DNA of 64,000 bases, taken from NCBI GenBank assembly GCA_050084985.1, contig JBITNC010000001.1:118110001-118174000 (forward strand), read 5' to 3'. Below, in pieces: positions 61,101 through 64,000 of the stretch. The position numbers and the translations under genes were made by a program. The notes beneath the pieces were generated by a model. That model had not been told where the DNA came from. It worked only from the letters and a program-made list of their open reading frames with translations, and searched no databases. Each line of letters opens with the position of its first letter. Position 1 is the first letter of the stretch. Source of the stretch: Nageia nagi (Eukaryota > Pinophyta).

Positions 61101-64000
61101 ATTAATCAAAACACTTTAGATCTAGAGATTATATTAAACATAGTTTTAGTAGATAAAGATGTTTATGCTGGATTAAGAAGGGGGTGTCCAAGGAATATTC
61201 CAAATTTGATTACTACTAAAAAAGTTAGTGTCTCACCTCATCATAAAGCTTATAGCAAGATTGATCAATTAAAAATTGCTCCTAATAAGATTAGCTTATT
61301 TGATCTCATATCTACATATGAAAAATATAGAGAAATATTGTATGCCTCATTCAAAAATAAAATTGTTCCCACTAATAGGATTGTTGCTATGGTTTTAGGA
61401 AAGGCTTAGGTCTATTAAGGAATATGATGGAATTACATTTTATAGATCTGAAAACTTAGTAAAGAAATTTTTGTTGAGTGTCTAGCCTTATACATCATAC
61501 CTATGATAGAAGTATGGGAAATAAAAATAATAATGATATATAATGGATCAATTGTTAATATGTATTCTCATAAATTTTTGATACAACTTCGAGAGAAAGG
61601 TGTAAAGATACCTCATGTAGAAGAAGCCACATTTTGAATTAGAGCATATTATAGTTCATAAAAAAGGCCACTTGGAGTAGCCATAATTTTGATCATAATA
61701 GGGGTTAGAAAAATTGAAACTCAGTTTCAATTTATGGATTCAAAATTATCTTATAACTGATTGTTAGGAAGACCTTGGCTTTCATAATATGGATGTTGTA
61801 CCATTAACATTACATGGCATATTGAAATTTGAATATCAAGATTAAACAAATACAATAATAGATGATCTAGATCCATATGCCTTGTGTAATGTACAAGAAA
61901 TAGAAGAATTAATCATGACTTGTCCTAGATATGAAATTATACCTTTGAAAACATACTCATAAGTGGTAAAACCAAAAAAACAACCTCGAATTATAGAGAA
62001 AAATGGAAACATACAAAATTGAAAATTTTGATCCATTAATATCTATAAAATATTTTGGATGATCTTAAATACTCATTGTATAAGGCTATCAATGGTGTGC
62101 ACTACTTTCTAAATATGATCAATGATGTGAAAATAGTGAAGATGATAGTGGTTCTTGCTCTATCATGACAGTATCCTATAACCTAGTCACCTAGATGAAG
62201 GATGAGACAATGGACATAATGGGTATAATTTTTCCATTTCCTTTTGTATATAAATATATGATAAAAAATTGCAAGGATAAAGGAGGAGGTTTAGGCAAAT
62301 TAGAACAAAGTATGTCTTCTTTTCCTACTACTTTAGGAGATTAAAAAACTAACAATGGATTAGGTAGTGACAAATATACAAAATATTCTATAGGACATAT
62401 CAAGTTTGTTAAAGAATGCAATATGATTGAGCTTTCTAATGATATTGATGAATATTTATAGCTTGATGATACTATATCTCTTAAGTTTGATTTTTTTAAT
62501 ACTAATGATGATATCTTACAATACATGGGGGTACATTCAAAGTTGCCTAAATCAAATGAGAAAAAAGCAAACAAGATATATTCTTAGTGAGTATGGGTAC
62601 TTTGGACAAGAGGTGAATTTTAATGAAGTATTTCAAGTTCAACAAGAAGATGATGATATAGATGATATTCAAGGATTGAATGAATTACCTTCATTATTAT
62701 AGAAAAAGGATGAATTAGCATTCCCAACTAAATAATTAATAAATATCAACATTGGACCAAGTGAGGAAGAGAAGTTGATAAAGGTTGAAGCTTCCATTCT
62801 AACACCTTAGAAAGAAAGGTACAAAAATAACTTTATTAAAAATCATAAGAATTTTGCATGGTCTTATACTGATATACATGGTTTAGATCCTTCTTTTATT
62901 ATGCTTAATTTACCACTTAAGGAAGGAGACAAGCTTATTAAATATAAATCAAGAAATATGCATCCCTCTAAGTTATTGTTACTCAAGAAAGAAATTGAAA
63001 AATATTTGAATGTTGTGTTCATTAAACCAATAGATTATTCAGAATGAATGGCTAACATTATTCCTATTACTAAACCTACTAGAAATAAGAGTTTGCACTA
63101 ATTTTTGTGATATCAATAATGATTGTCAAAAATATTATATTTCATTACCAAATATTGATATGATTGTGGATAGTATTGTTGGTCTTGATACTTTATATTT
63201 TATGGATGTATTTTTAGGATACAATCAAGTATTAATCAATCTATCTAATCAACATAAGAATGCTTTTATTACACCTTGGAAAAATTTTTGTTGTAAGGTT
63301 ATGCCCTTTGGATTGAAAAATGTAGGTGCTACTTATCAAAGAGTTATAGTGTCTATGTTCCATGAATATATTCATAAATTCATGAAGGTCTATGTTAATG
63401 ATATCTTGGTCAAATCAAAGAAAGGCTAAGATCATTTGGAGCCTCTTGAAGAGGTACTTCATATTCTCAAAAAGTATAAGCTTATACTACAACCTCAAAA
63501 GTGTGCTTTTGGTGTTACTTTAGAAAAATTTCTTGGCTTCATGGTCTCAAAAAAGGGTATTGAAGTGGATCCTAACAAGGTGAAAGCCATAGTGAGTATG
63601 CTAACTCCAAATAATCTCAAATAGTTAAGAAGTATTCAAGGGAAGATAAATTTGGTAAGAAGGTTCATTCCTCAACTTGGGGATAAATGTGGGTCATTTA
63701 CTCATTTACTAAAAAAGGATGTAAAGTTTGTATAGGATGATAAATATAAAAATTTATTTGAAAATATAAAATAGTATTTACTAAATCATCCCATTCTAGT
63801 GCCTATGGATTTTGAAAAAGAAGCATATCTTTATATCTTAGCCACATTATATGCCTTGAGGGAAATGTTGTGTCAGGAAGATGATGAAAATAAAGAAAAA
63901 GCAATATACTATCTTAGCAAAACTCACATAGATTATGAAACAAGATACACCCTTATGGAAAAGCTTTACGTTGGTATTATTTTAGGTATAGAAAAATTAG
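61100..64000 (+). pseudogene. Tat-2 protease, RT and RNase H remnant, cut by window end
   Basis: The protease near 61500-61630 reads WEIKIIMIYNGSIVNM, with the catalytic Asp replaced by Tyr. RT spans about 62900-63660: IVGLDTLYFMDVFLGYNQVL, CCKVMPFGLKNVGATYQR, then VYVNDILVKS, where YVDD has become YVND so catalysis is lost. PQKCAFGVTLEKFLGFMVSK and IEVDPNKVKAI follow. RNase H begins about 63800 (LREMLCQEDDENKEKAIYYL) and continues past the edge. Confidence 0.88.

Larger units (their letters stand above)
49914..64000 (+). mobile_element. Tat-2: Tat-clade retrotransposon, runs off the right edge
   Basis: 5' LTR about 49914-50546, primer site TTTTGATGAACTC, gag (50630-50861, continuing 59575-61100), protease (about 61500), RT (62900-63660) and the start of RNase H. 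It is interrupted by TatN-2 (50862-59574) and by a 638-bp insertion (59817-60454). Removing TatN-2 restores the phrase seen in Tat-1: TTCACCACACCCTT followed by ATCAGATGATATCCA. It is itself inserted in the leader or gag start of Tat-3. Confidence 0.88.

Overview
The window is AT-rich plant nuclear DNA, about 90% or more of it transposon-derived or duplicated, with one convincing intact host gene. Nested, stop-riddled LTR retrotransposons, chromoviruses with chromodomain remnants, Tat-clade Ty3 elements with a second RNase H, plant mobile domain (PMD) genes and an AP2-B3 (RAV) gene all point to a land plant with a large genome. A gymnosperm is my guess from the repeat load and the divergent RAV protein; this is inference.

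Layout. (1) 1-16370: a degenerate chromovirus, ChrV-1, whose 5' LTR starts left of the window. It carries two nested insertions: TRG-1 (1880-4097, minus; short identical LTRs, gag only) in its protease region, and TatN-1 (7760-15546, minus; exact TATAG target duplication) in its 3' LTR. (2) 16388-18875: Seg-A, the first copy of a repeated segment, holding a G-rich MITE-like insertion. (3) 18876-23971: a second chromovirus, ChrV-2 (minus), with most of gag missing and a (CT)n expansion in one LTR. (4) 24096-30750: Seg-B. (5) 30751-39199: Tat-1, a full-length but decayed Tat element with gag, protease, RT, RNase H, second RNase H and integrase. (6) 39207-48982: Seg-C, a homologue of Seg-B that additionally holds the RAV gene (41187-42518, minus) and its promoter. 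(7) 48983-64000: three-level nesting. Tat-3 (5' LTR and leader only) is interrupted by Tat-2, whose gag is interrupted by TatN-2 (50862-59574, minus; exact CCCTT target duplication) and by a 638-bp TIR-like insertion. Tat-2 and Tat-3 run off the right edge.

Most notable system. TatN-1 and TatN-2 are diverged, non-autonomous elements of the same design. Each has a gag gene in the sense direction, no pol, and an oppositely transcribed spliced gene encoding a plant mobile domain, an acidic stretch and a Ser-rich tail. Their LTR starts, polypurine tracts and primer-binding sites match those of the pol-bearing Tat-1/2/3 elements in the same window, as expected for parasites mobilised by an autonomous partner.

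Second theme. Seg-B plus Tat-1 appears tandemly duplicated into Seg-C plus Tat-3, with an ATCTT microhomology at the junction. Tat-1 and Tat-3 occupy the same site, so they look like one ancestral insertion copied by the duplication. Seg-B lacks exactly the 3328 bp that hold the RAV gene in Seg-C, so one copy lost the gene (or the other gained it).
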